Shown piece after piece: positions 21,735 to 29,595 of a stretch of 34,791 nt of DNA. The position numbers and the translations under genes were made by a program. Within the stretch, counting starts at the first letter, position 1. Each line of letters opens with the position of its first letter. The notes below the pieces were generated by a model. That model did no database searches. It was not told where the DNA came from and was given only the letters and a program-made list of their open reading frames with translations. This DNA is from a virus: IMG/VR virus record IMGVR_UViG_3300034682_000140, positions 1 through 34,791 of that record; one strand, 5' to 3'.

Positions 21735-21743
21735 TGTGGATAA
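21735..21743 (-). promoter_or_regulatory. DnaA box
   Basis: TGTGGATAA, the exact complement of the DnaA consensus TTATCCACA, lies 50 bp before the 22-bp iterons and next to the AT-rich stretch ahead of rep. A single perfect box beside iterons is typical of plasmid origins. Confidence 0.7.
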
Positions 21744-21790
21744 GTCGCGGCGGGCCTTATTTCTCTAAGGTTACCTTGAAAAAACGATCA

Positions 21791-21919
21791 CGCACGGTGG
21801 TGCGCAGTATTACGCACGGTGGTGCGTAGTGCTGCGAATCGTGGTGCGCAGAACTGCGAAAAAAAGAGGCGGCGAATCGTGCGCTGCGCGGTGCGTACCG
21901 CTACGCGCGGCGGTGCGTA
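21791..21919. repeat. 22-bp iterons upstream of rep (candidate oriV)
   Basis: CGCACGGTGGTGCG repeats with the GGTGGTGCG core at 21796, 21818 and 21840 (exactly 22 bp apart). Degenerate copies end at 21895 and 21917 (again 22 bp apart), and a weak unit lies between. Each unit is partly palindromic (TACGCACGGTGGTGCGTA). With the DnaA box and the rep gene 110 bp downstream, this is the best candidate plasmid origin. Confidence 0.7.
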
Positions 21920-22029
21920 GGGCTACGCAAAGTGGGAGTATTCAGTACCTGCCAAGTGCGGCAAAGTACCTTGTCATTGCGCGATCTATGCACTACCATG
22001 CGTAACCATAGCATTTTTGAGGTGCAAGC

Positions 22030-22563
22030 ATGGCAGAGAATATTACCCTCCCGCAAGAGGACGACCGCGGGAACAAGACCCAGGGCTGGCTGCAGTCGGA
22101 CAAGGCGGCTCACCAGGCGATGTGGAAGCTCGGGATCCAGCATCCCATGGCCCTGTCAGTGCTGCATTTCATGGTCTCCAAGCTCTCCAGAGGGACCAAC
22201 GGCGTGGTGATGAGCGCCGCGGCGATCGCCAAGCAGATGGGTATTTCGCAGCGGACGGTACAGAACACCATCGTGGTCCTGCGCGATTGCAAGTTCGTCC
22301 AGGTGCTCAAGTCGGGCAACGCCAACGTCTACATCATCAATTCTCGGGTGGCATGGCAGGGCGAGCGCGGCGCCCGCTTCGCCTCGTTTAACGCCCAGAT
22401 CCTGGTGGACGAATCGGAGCAGGCCCAGCCAGTGGACGAGCTGATTCGCCAGGGCGAGGAAATGCTGGCCGTTCCGCTGATGCACTTCAACGAAGAAATC
22501 CAGCTGGACGCCATCGACCCGCCGGCGGCGCCGACGACACCCGAGCAGGGCTCCTTGCTCTGA
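22030..22563 (+). CDS. rep: Plasmid-type replication initiator with winged-helix domain
   Basis: 177-aa protein. Residues 10-45 are helical (GWLQSDKAAHQAMWKLGIQH). Residues 55-95 hold a winged helix (MSAAAIAKQMGISQRTVQNT). Residues 95-125 contain NANVYIINSRVAWQGERGAR, which I recognise from small plasmid replication/maintenance proteins (RepL-like). It sits directly behind iterons and a DnaA box. The start ATG at 22030 follows GAGGTGCAAGC. It ends 9 bp before the convergent portal gene, with no terminator visible. The initiator role is inferred from family likeness and position. Confidence 0.78.
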   Translation: MAENITLPQEDDRGNKTQGWLQSDKAAHQAMWKLGIQHPMALSVLHFMVSKLSRGTNGVVMSAAAIAKQMGISQRTVQNTIVVLRDCKFVQVLKSGNANVYIINSRVAWQGERGARFASFNAQILVDESEQAQPVDELIRQGEEMLAVPLMHFNEEIQLDAIDPPAAPTTPEQGSLL

Positions 22564-22572
22564 TCTGCGGCC

Positions 22573-23604
22573 CTACTGCTGGTCCAGCGTGTAGGGCTCA
22601 AAGCTCACCACTTCCTCCCCCATCCACTCGTTCAGCTGCAGGAAACGGTCCTGCAGCGGCTTGATCTCGTTGCGCCCGAACACCTTGGCCGCAATGGCCG
22701 GGTCACTGAACCCGCCCGTGTTCTGGGGCACCACGCCCAGCAGCTGCGGCGGGATCCGGTGGGCGGCAAGCATGTCGTCCCGGCTGACGTTCTTGATGTT
22801 GAAGAATTCGTCCTTCGCGGTCACCTCCGATACCGGAATGAGCTGGATGCCGTCCTTCTTCCCACCTGGTGCGTACATGAACAGGTTGCGGAAATTCCCC
22901 GGCCCCTTGCTCTGCTTGAGCGCGGTGCGGATTGCGTTGACGTCCCCCTCCTGCTGGGCAGCATCGGTCATGTACAGGATGAAACCGGCGTGGCTCCCGT
23001 TCTCGTAGTAGCGGCGCCGGAACAGCGTGGCCGACTCGTTCAGCCAGGCCGAGTGGAGCGCGCCCAGGTATTCCGGCAAGCCGTAGACCTCCTGGTTGAT
23101 GTCCGGCGTCATCATGTGGAACACCGATCCGCGCTTGAACTCGTGGGGGTCGGCGTTGCCCGCCAGGGCGAAGAATTGCCCGGGCTCGATGCCGCGGCGG
23201 GTGTACTTGGCCAGCGTGGCCGCCAGCTTGAGCGGGCGCCCCAGGGGGTTGTCGCGCCGCTCCAGGTAGCCGTTCCCGAAGGTCAGGTAGTCCAGGGCAA
23301 GGCGCCCGAAGTCGGCGCGCGACAGCAGCTTGTTAGGCTTGAGGGTGGATGCCAGGACGTTGGCCTTGAAGTACAGCGCCGAGCTGTGGTGCGTGCCGGC
23401 GCGGAACGACTTGGCCAGGCCGGTGAAGCTGACCGGCGGTTCGTACCATCGCCCGTTGGAAACGCACTCCAGATAGCTGAGAATGTCGGCCCGATCGAGG
23501 ACCGGAACCGGATCTCCGAAGGTGAAGGCCTCGATGCCCTGCGCGGGCGCGGCCGGTGCGGCGGTAGGTGCAGCAGCTGCCGCGCGGTGATGTCGTTTCT
23601 TCAT
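22573..23604 (-). CDS. Q: Portal protein gpQ
   Basis: 343-aa P2-family portal, the dodecameric ring through which DNA enters and leaves the capsid. Typical length, with family sequence such as LTFGNGYLERRDNPLGRPLK, GLPEYLGALHSAWLNESATL and AHRIPPQLLGVVPQNTGGFS. The N-terminus is an Ala/Pro-rich extension. Its start overlaps the P stop (ATGA), so it is translated with the terminase on the leftward late transcript. Confidence 0.96.
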   Translation of the reverse strand: MKKRHHRAAAAAPTAAPAAPAQGIEAFTFGDPVPVLDRADILSYLECVSNGRWYEPPVSFTGLAKSFRAGTHHSSALYFKANVLASTLKPNKLLSRADFGRLALDYLTFGNGYLERRDNPLGRPLKLAATLAKYTRRGIEPGQFFALAGNADPHEFKRGSVFHMMTPDINQEVYGLPEYLGALHSAWLNESATLFRRRYYENGSHAGFILYMTDAAQQEGDVNAIRTALKQSKGPGNFRNLFMYAPGGKKDGIQLIPVSEVTAKDEFFNIKNVSRDDMLAAHRIPPQLLGVVPQNTGGFSDPAIAAKVFGRNEIKPLQDRFLQLNEWMGEEVVSFEPYTLDQQ

Positions 23605-25364
23605 GAGAACTCCAGAATTGAGGTGTTGGTGGCGGTCCCGCCCTCGAGCGGCTCATTGCCCAGGGCGTGCATGCAAGCCCAGGCCAGGTCGGCGTGCCCG
23701 GTCTCCTGGCTGTAGCCGGCGGTGAACGTGACTTGCCGGCCGCTGGCGGTCATGGTCTTGCGGATCGCCATGAACGATTGCGGCAGGTCGGTCCAGCCGG
23801 CGTCCCACTCCAGGCGTCCGTTGCCGATGACAGAAAGGGCCTTGAGGACGAGGCGGCTTTTCACTTCCGGCGAGTAGTGCAGCGGCACCACCGCCGGGTA
23901 GAACTTCTTGACCAGTTCGTAGACGCCGGCGCCGATGCCGGTGGTATCGATCGCCATGTAGGTCACGTTGTACTGGTCGCACAGGTCCTTGATGTGCTTG
24001 GCCTGCGCCTCAAAGTCCAAGCCCTTCCACTGGTGGCGGGCCAGCACCCGGAACTTGCCGCCCGGGACGCGCGGCGGCGCCAGGATGACGCACCCGGCGG
24101 AGTCGCCCGAGCGGGCCGGGTCGTAACCGATCCATACCGGGTTGTGGCCGAACGGCCGCATGGCGAAGAACTTGACGTCGTCCCAGGCCTCCCAGGTATC
24201 GACACCGCAGCTCTGCAGGTCGCTGAACTTGAAGATGCTGGCCGTGTCGTCGATGAACTGGCACATCAGCAGGTTGGCGTAGCTTTCCGCGCTGTATTCC
24301 AGGCGCAGCTCGTCCAGGTCGAACAGGTTGCAGCCGGATTCAAACGCGTCCTCGACGGTCACGATCTGACGCCACTGGCGGTCCTCACAGAGGCGGCCCC
24401 GCGCCAGTGCCTTGTGGGTCACGTCCAGGTGGATCTGTTCGGCCTTGGCGCGCCCAGCGTTGAAGTGCTTGCCGTTCCAGAACGGATAGGCGCTGTGGCT
24501 CATGCTGGACGGCGTGGAGAAGTAGGTCTTGCGCCACTTCTTGTGCATGGCCATGCCAGACGCCACCTTGTTCAGCTCCGGGAACTTCGGCACCCAGAAG
24601 TACTCATCGAAATAGAAGTTACCGTGGTAGCTCTGCGCGGTGCGCGCGTTCGTGCCCAGGAAGTACAGGTGGGCGCCATTCGGCAACACGATCGGGTCGC
24701 CCTGCAGCTCGATGTCGCAGACCTCCCGGGCGAACTGGATGATGTATTGCTTGAACACATGGGCCTGGGCCTTGCTGGCCGACAGGAAAATCTGATTGCG
24801 GCCGGTCTCCAGGGCGTCCAGCAGCGCTTCGCGCCCGAAGTACCAGGTGGCCCCGATCTGGCGCGACTTGAGGATGTTGCGCGTGCGCTGCTCCCCTTGG
24901 CGGAACCACACTTTCTGGTAATCGAACAAGGAATCGAGGAAAGCCTCCCGGATCTTCTCGATCTGTTCTTCGCTGAATTCGTTGCGCGCGCCCTTCTTGC
25001 GCGGCTTGGCGTCCTTGCGCTCCAGATTCGGGTTGAGGTCGCTTTCCTTCCCGGTCTCCTGGTACTTCTTCACACGCTCCGACTGGCCCATCTGGCGCAT
25101 CAGGAGGTCGATCTCCTTGAAGTCCTTGCCGTCCTTGTTGTCCTTGTTGACGAGGGCCACCAGGCGCGCCTCGATGCACGATTCGATGCGATCGAGCGGC
25201 GCGGCCTTGTCCCAGCCGTCGCGCTGCTTCCATGACTCGACGGTCGCCCGCTTGATGCCAAGGTGGCGCGCCACGGACGAGATCCGCCAGCCCTGCCAGT
25301 ACAGGGCGCGGGCGGCGCGGCGCGGGTCGAAATCGGCTTGTTCGGTGGTGGTGTTGTCGAGCAT
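23601..25364 (-). CDS. P: Terminase large subunit gpP
   Basis: 587-aa packaging ATPase and nuclease. ATG 25364 is chosen since the HTH N-terminus follows at once (RRAARALYWQGWRISSVARH) as in P2 gpP; the frame from 25430 would cross the Ogr site. ATPase: Walker-A-like SRQIGATW near residue 175, Walker B NFYFDEYFWV. Nuclease: WIGYDPARSGDSAG near 425 and AIDTTGIGAG. No Shine-Dalgarno is visible, and the predicted late transcript would begin at about the ATG. Confidence 0.96.
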   Translation of the reverse strand: MLDNTTTEQADFDPRRAARALYWQGWRISSVARHLGIKRATVESWKQRDGWDKAAPLDRIESCIEARLVALVNKDNKDGKDFKEIDLLMRQMGQSERVKKYQETGKESDLNPNLERKDAKPRKKGARNEFSEEQIEKIREAFLDSLFDYQKVWFRQGEQRTRNILKSRQIGATWYFGREALLDALETGRNQIFLSASKAQAHVFKQYIIQFAREVCDIELQGDPIVLPNGAHLYFLGTNARTAQSYHGNFYFDEYFWVPKFPELNKVASGMAMHKKWRKTYFSTPSSMSHSAYPFWNGKHFNAGRAKAEQIHLDVTHKALARGRLCEDRQWRQIVTVEDAFESGCNLFDLDELRLEYSAESYANLLMCQFIDDTASIFKFSDLQSCGVDTWEAWDDVKFFAMRPFGHNPVWIGYDPARSGDSAGCVILAPPRVPGGKFRVLARHQWKGLDFEAQAKHIKDLCDQYNVTYMAIDTTGIGAGVYELVKKFYPAVVPLHYSPEVKSRLVLKALSVIGNGRLEWDAGWTDLPQSFMAIRKTMTASGRQVTFTAGYSQETGHADLAWACMHALGNEPLEGGTATNTSILEFS

Positions 25365-25370
25365 GGACGA

Positions 25371-25429
25371 AGCGTAGGGCCACGCGCGCGCGAGGGCATC
25401 AAGTGGCTGATGTGCCCGCAGCCGGCACA
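25371..25429 (-). promoter_or_regulatory. Possible leftward Ogr promoter PP
   Basis: Read on the minus strand, the same palindrome used for PO (25411-25429) has TACGCT at the same 53-bp offset (25376-25371). It matches the -10 consensus at positions 1, 2 and 6. A transcript would start at or next to the P start codon. P2 uses separate sites for PO and PP; here one site may serve both. Confidence 0.5.
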
Positions 25430-25469
25430 TCGCCCGCCGATTGAGCGCACAGGCTCAACAGGACAACAT
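25411..25469 (+). promoter_or_regulatory. Predicted Ogr-dependent late promoter PO
   Basis: TGTGCCCGCAGCCGGCACA (25411-25429; one change from the F and V copies) is followed at +53 by CAACAT (25464-25469). The predicted start of transcription near 25476 rules out the in-frame O starts at 25441 and 25468, and favours ATG 25507. Confidence 0.75.
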
Positions 25470-25506
25470 GGCCATGGTCAACACCATTAACCCTGTTGGA
25501 GAAAAC

Positions 25507-26466
25507 ATGATCCGAAATCGCCACATCTCGATGGCCCTGGCCGCCGCCGGGCTCCTGGCCATGCCCCTGGCCGCCCAGGCTGCCACCACCCTGGCCATGC
25601 CGTTCGACGGCTTCGGCGCTGGCGCAGCCGCCGGGCTGGGCCTGCTGGGCATGACCGCCGCAGCCGGCGGCAACCACGCCGAGAAATCCAAGTTCTTCCG
25701 CATCGCCAAGGAAGGCGCCACCACGGACGGCCGCACCATCGAGCGCGAGTGGCTGGAACAGATGGCCGCGAACTACGACCCGATCCAGGTGTACGGCGCC
25801 CGCCTCAACCTGGAGCACATTCGCGGCTTTGTCCCGGAAGGGCCGTTCAAGGCCTACGGCGACGTGCTGGCCCTGGAAACCCGTGACGAGCCGGACGGCA
25901 AGCTGGGCCTGTATGCCCAGATCAAGCCGACCGCCGACCTGGTGGCCCTGGTCAAGGCGGGCCAAAAGATCTACACCTCGTGCGAGATCAATCCGAGCTT
26001 TGCTGACACTGGCGAGGCCTACCTGGTCGGCCTGGCCGTCACCGACAACCCGGCCAGCCTGGGCACGGAGATGCTGGCCTTCTCGGCCAACAACCCGACC
26101 GCCAACCCGCTGGCCAAGAAGAAGCAGGACCCGGCCAACCTGTTCACCGCATCCGACGAGCAGCTGGTCCTGGACATGGAACCCAAGAGCACGGCCGGCG
26201 TGCTGCTGTCGCGCGTCAAGGCCCTGCTGAGCCGTACCACCCAGGAGCAGGGCAAGGCCGCCGACGAGCGCTTCGCCGACGTGCACGCGGCCGTGGAAGA
26301 AATCGCCACCCATACCCAGGAATCCCTGGCCGCCCTGCAAGCCAAGTACAAGGGCCTGCAGGACCAGGTGGCCACCCTCACGGCCAAGCTGTCGGTTACC
26401 TCGGACGGCACCCCGCAGCGGCCGCTGGCCACTGGCGGCAAAAACGAAGTCGTCACCGACTGCTAA
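25507..26466 (+). CDS. O: Capsid scaffold/protease gpO with an N-terminal extension
   Basis: 319-aa P2 gpO-like scaffold and maturation protease. The serine-protease triad is intact: Asp74 (TTDGR), His104 (LEHIRG), Ser158 (YTSCEI), matching P2 Asp19/His48/Ser107 with about 55 extra residues in front. That extension looks like a secretion signal (RNRHISMALAAAGLLAMPLA, then AQA-A), followed by a Gly/Ala hydrophobic stretch. ATG 25507 has GGAG at good spacing and lies after the predicted transcript start. A start at ATG 25648 would give the usual N-terminus but lacks a ribosome site. The C-terminal part is a coiled-coil scaffold. Confidence 0.92.
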   Translation: MIRNRHISMALAAAGLLAMPLAAQAATTLAMPFDGFGAGAAAGLGLLGMTAAAGGNHAEKSKFFRIAKEGATTDGRTIEREWLEQMAANYDPIQVYGARLNLEHIRGFVPEGPFKAYGDVLALETRDEPDGKLGLYAQIKPTADLVALVKAGQKIYTSCEINPSFADTGEAYLVGLAVTDNPASLGTEMLAFSANNPTANPLAKKKQDPANLFTASDEQLVLDMEPKSTAGVLLSRVKALLSRTTQEQGKAADERFADVHAAVEEIATHTQESLAALQAKYKGLQDQVATLTAKLSVTSDGTPQRPLATGGKNEVVTDC

Positions 26467-26493
26467 CAATCAATCACGCTTACCGGAGATACC

Positions 26494-27510
26494 ATGCGTA
26501 ACGATACCCGTCTCAAATACACCGCCTACGCGGCTGCCGTTGCCGAGCTGAGCGGCGTGGCCAGCGCCGCCGAGAAGTTCGCGGTGGCCCCGTCGGTCCA
26601 GCAGAAGCTGGAAAACCGCATCCAGCTGTCGAGCGACTTCCTGTCGCGCATCAACGTGATCGGCGTCCCCGAACAGCAGGGCGAGAAGCTGGGCCTGGGC
26701 ACCACTGGCACCATCGCCAGCACGACCGATACCACCGCCAAGGACCGTGTCCCGACCGACCCGACCGACCTGACCGGCAACCAGTACCATTGCCAGCAGA
26801 TCAACTTCGACACCGCGCTGCGCTACGCCAAGCTGGACTCCTGGGCGAAATTCCCGGACTTCCAGCCCCGGATTCGTGACGCCATCGTCAAGCAGCAGGC
26901 GCGCGACCGCATCATGATCGGCTTCAACGGCCTCGACCGCGCCGCCACCTCGAACCGCGCCGCCAATCCGAAGCTGCAGGACGTGGGCAAGGGCTGGCTG
27001 CAGAAGTACCGCGAGGAAGCGCCCCAGCGCGTCATGAACAAGGGCGCTAACGTGGGCGAGATCCGCGTCGGCACCGCCGCCGGCGCCGACTACAAGAACC
27101 TGGACGCCCTGGTGATGGACGGCGTCAACAACCTGGTGGACGAGGTCTATGCGGACGACCCGGAGCTGGTCGTGATCTGCGGCCGCAGCCTCCTGGCCGA
27201 CAAGTACTTCCCGCTGGTGAACAAGGACCAGGACAACAGCGAGAAGCTGGCCGCCGACATGGTCATCAGCCAGAAGCGCATCGGCGGCCTGCAGGCCGTC
27301 CAGGTCCCGTTCTTCCCGGCCAACGCTCTGCTGATTACGCGCCTGGACAACCTGTCGATCTACTACCAGGACGGCGGGCGCCGTCGCGCCATGATCGACA
27401 ACCCGAAGCGCGACCAGGTCGAAAACTACGAGTCGAGCAACGACGACTACGTGGTCGAGGATTACCGCGCCGGCTGCCTGATCGAAAACATCAAGACCGA
27501 GTGGGCCTGA
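26494..27510 (+). CDS. N: Major capsid protein gpN
   Basis: 338-aa HK97-fold P2-family major capsid protein. The N-terminus (MRNDTRLKYTAYAAAVAELS), the ITKIxGx-like RINVIGVPEQQGEKLGLG segment and the C-terminus (NDDYVVEDYRAGCLIENIK) are typical. It is preceded by CCGGAGATACC. Its stop overlaps the M start (TGATG). The first 30 or so residues would be removed by gpO during maturation, by analogy with P2. Confidence 0.97.
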   Translation: MRNDTRLKYTAYAAAVAELSGVASAAEKFAVAPSVQQKLENRIQLSSDFLSRINVIGVPEQQGEKLGLGTTGTIASTTDTTAKDRVPTDPTDLTGNQYHCQQINFDTALRYAKLDSWAKFPDFQPRIRDAIVKQQARDRIMIGFNGLDRAATSNRAANPKLQDVGKGWLQKYREEAPQRVMNKGANVGEIRVGTAAGADYKNLDALVMDGVNNLVDEVYADDPELVVICGRSLLADKYFPLVNKDQDNSEKLAADMVISQKRIGGLQAVQVPFFPANALLITRLDNLSIYYQDGGRRRAMIDNPKRDQVENYESSNDDYVVEDYRAGCLIENIKTEWA

Positions 27511-28187
27511 TGAAAACGCCAGCCCAACGCCATTTTGAAGAAGTGAGCGCGCAGCTGGCGGCCGCCGCGGCGGCGGCGGACGGTGGCCACAGCATGGCCG
27601 GATCCAGCGCCTACGAGCTGATGCTGGCCAAGCTGCACACCGACCGCCGCCGCCTCAAGTCCATCCAGTCGGTGGAACGCAAGGTCGACGTCAAGCGCGA
27701 GGTCCTGCCGGACTACGCCGAATACGTCAACGGCGTGCTGGCCGGCGGCCGCGGCGTCCAGGACGAGGTGCTGGTCACCGTCATGGTCTGGCGGATCGAC
27801 GCGGGCGACTTCCCGGGCGCGCTGGCGATCGCGGCCTACTGCCTGGAACACGGCTTGAAGATGCCGGACCAGTACGACCGCACCCTGGCCACCGTGCTGG
27901 CCGAGGAAGTGGCGGACCGCGCCCTGGACGCGCTCAAGGTCGACCAGGTGTTCGATCCCCAGCTGCTGCTGGAGGTGGCCAAGCTGACCGACCAGCACGA
28001 CATGCACGACCAGGTACGCGCCAAGCTGTACAAGGCGATCGGCTACGCGCTGCAGAACGACCCGGCGACGGCCCTGCCGTACCTCGAGCGCGCGCTGCAG
28101 CTGTTCGATCGCATTGGCGTGAAAAAGGACATTGCCCGGCTGCAGCAGCAGCTGGACGGTGGCGAGAAGGATCCCGCCACCCCGTAA
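27510..28187 (+). CDS. M: Terminase small subunit gpM
   Basis: 225-aa DNA-recognition subunit of the packaging terminase. ATG 27510 shares a base with the N stop; an in-frame upstream start at 27501 lies inside N. The N-terminus (KTPAQRHFEEVSAQLAAA) and the conserved ILPEYxxY-like VLPDYAEYVNGVLAGGRGVQ and VWRIDAGDFPGALAIA segments fit the P2 gpM family. It binds cos in P2. The C-terminal tail binds gpP. Confidence 0.94.
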   Translation: MKTPAQRHFEEVSAQLAAAAAAADGGHSMAGSSAYELMLAKLHTDRRRLKSIQSVERKVDVKREVLPDYAEYVNGVLAGGRGVQDEVLVTVMVWRIDAGDFPGALAIAAYCLEHGLKMPDQYDRTLATVLAEEVADRALDALKVDQVFDPQLLLEVAKLTDQHDMHDQVRAKLYKAIGYALQNDPATALPYLERALQLFDRIGVKKDIARLQQQLDGGEKDPATP

Positions 28188-28209
28188 CGAGCCCCCCCGG
28201 CCGGGCGGC

Positions 28210-28257
28210 GCCGACTGACCGAGACAAGGGCTTGCCCTGCGTCGTACGTCAGTCGGC
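28210..28257 (+). other. Nested inverted repeats between M and L
   Basis: GCCGACTGAC (28210) and GTCAGTCGGC (28248) form a 10-bp perfect outer stem. Inside is the short hairpin AGGGC-TT-GCCCT (28227-28238). It occupies a 96-bp gap in an otherwise tightly packed operon. There is no T run. It may be an mRNA processing or stability element. Confidence 0.55.
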
Positions 28258-28283
28258 CCACCGCCCACTTTCCCGAGATACCC

Positions 28284-28754
28284 ATGATCTTCACCGCCAC
28301 CGAACCGAGCAGCGCCCCGCCCCCGGAGACCACCACGGTGGTCAACGACGGCTTCTTCCCCAACATCGACCTGCAGCGCTTGCGCGGCGAGGTCCGCCTG
28401 GACGGCACCGTGACGCCGGAGCGTCTGCGCAGCGCCGTGGTGGAGGCTGTCGTTAGCATCAACGCCGAGCTGGCCGAGTGGAAGGCGCGCCAGCAGCTCG
28501 CCGGCGTGATCCTGCTGGAGCAGATGGAACCGAAGATCGACGGCGAGGCGGTGCAGCTGCGCCTCTACCTCACGGCCGTCTATCGGTCCGTGAAAGCCGA
28601 CCTTAACGAGAAGTACCGCAACTACGACGCCACGAAATCGGGCGTCGATGAAGCCGACAAGCTGCTGCAGATGGCCGAGGACGAGCGCCGCGCCGCCAGG
28701 TGGGCGATCCGCGACCTGCTGGGCCTGCCGCGCACGACCGTGGAGCTGATCTGA
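28284..28754 (+). CDS. L: Head completion protein gpL
   Basis: 156-aa P2 gpL-family head completion (connector) protein. It has the typical sequence DGFFPNIDLQRLRGEVRLDG near the N-terminus and ADKLLQMAEDERRAARWAIR near the C-terminus. The stop overlaps the X start by one base (TGATG). Confidence 0.93.
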   Translation: MIFTATEPSSAPPPETTTVVNDGFFPNIDLQRLRGEVRLDGTVTPERLRSAVVEAVVSINAELAEWKARQQLAGVILLEQMEPKIDGEAVQLRLYLTAVYRSVKADLNEKYRNYDATKSGVDEADKLLQMAEDERRAARWAIRDLLGLPRTTVELI

Positions 28755-28960
28755 TGCGCGTCACCTCCCAGCAGGGCGACACCGTGGACGCGCTGTGCTA
28801 CCGGCATTACGGCCGCACCCAGGGGGTGGTGGAAGCCGTGCTCGAGCACAACCCCGGCCTGGCCGATTACGGCCCGGTTCTGCCCCACGGCCTGGTGGTG
28901 AACCTGCCCGAAGCCCCAACCCAACAAACCACCACCACGCCGCTGAGGCTGTGGGACTAG
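28754..28960 (+). CDS. X: Tail protein gpX
   Basis: 68-aa LysM-like tail protein of the P2 gpX family (QGDTVDALCYRHYGRTQGVV, VLEHNPGLADYGPVLPHGLV). The ATG at 28754 overlaps the L stop; the frame upstream is a shadow of L. It leads into the lysis cassette as in P2. Confidence 0.93.
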   Translation: MRVTSQQGDTVDALCYRHYGRTQGVVEAVLEHNPGLADYGPVLPHGLVVNLPEAPTQQTTTTPLRLWD

Positions 28961-28973
28961 AAAGGAGCCCATC

Positions 28974-29321
28974 GTGGCAGAACCAATCCCCTCGACCGTC
29001 GCCGTCGCCACCGCCGGCATCGGGCTGGCCAGCCTGTTCCCGGGCGTGGACGGCAATGCCCTGATCGGCGCCTTCGCCGGGGCCACCCTGCTGGTGGTCA
29101 GCAGCAAGGACCTGACGCTGGGCAAGCGCGCGGCATACCTGGTGATCTCCCTGATAGCCGGCTACCAGGGCGCCCAGGACATCGTGAACTGGACGCCGAT
29201 CCGCTCCACGGGCGTGGCGGCCTTCTTCGGCGCCGCATGCGCCATCGTGATCGCGCTGCAGCTGATCGAGCGCTTGAAATCGTTCGACCTGCTGGATTTG
29301 CTGAAGAAGAAAGGAGGTTGA
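28974..29321 (+). CDS. Membrane protein, probable holin 1
   Basis: 115-aa membrane protein starting with GTG at 28974 behind AAAGGAG. It has about three hydrophobic segments (residues 22-42, 50-66, 80-96) and a basic tail (LLKKKGG). It stands at the place of P2 gene Y, directly ahead of a second membrane protein and the endolysin. It is a probable holin or antiholin. Which of the two membrane proteins makes the hole cannot be told from sequence. Confidence 0.75.
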   Translation: MAEPIPSTVAVATAGIGLASLFPGVDGNALIGAFAGATLLVVSSKDLTLGKRAAYLVISLIAGYQGAQDIVNWTPIRSTGVAAFFGAACAIVIALQLIERLKSFDLLDLLKKKGG

Positions 29322-29322
29322 C

Positions 29323-29595
29323 GTGGTGACCAACCCTTCCGCCGTGATCGCCCTGGCCGCGTACATGGTGGCGATCGCCGCCCTGCTGCTGTACCGCCGC
29401 GACGGCGCGCGGCACCGCCGCCACGTCTCCTGGCTGGCATGGCTGCTGCTGGTCGTCCTGGGCGGATCCGCGATCGACCAGCTGCTGCACGCCACGAAAG
29501 TGGGCATCTTCGACGCCGGCCGCGCCGCGCTGCTGGCCCTGTTCATCGTTCGCACGCGCGGGAACGTCGCGCGGCTTCTCTGGAGTGAAAAATGA
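29323..29595 (+). CDS. Membrane protein, probable holin 2 (3-TM type)
   Basis: 90-aa protein with GTG start at 29323 (or 29326), overlapping the AAAGGAGG at the end of the previous gene. Three hydrophobic helices (VIALAAYMVAIAALLL; WLAWLLLVVLGGSAI; RAALLALFIV) with basic loops resemble the small 3-TM holins of P2-like phages. It overlaps the endolysin start by 4 bp (ATGA). Confidence 0.78.
   Translation: MVTNPSAVIALAAYMVAIAALLLYRRDGARHRRHVSWLAWLLLVVLGGSAIDQLLHATKVGIFDAGRAALLALFIVRTRGNVARLLWSEK

Noticed and set aside
25441-25506. Longer gpO starting at 25441 or 25468
   Set aside because: These starts lie upstream of the predicted transcript start, overlap the -10 element, and have no ribosome site comparable to GGAG before 25507.
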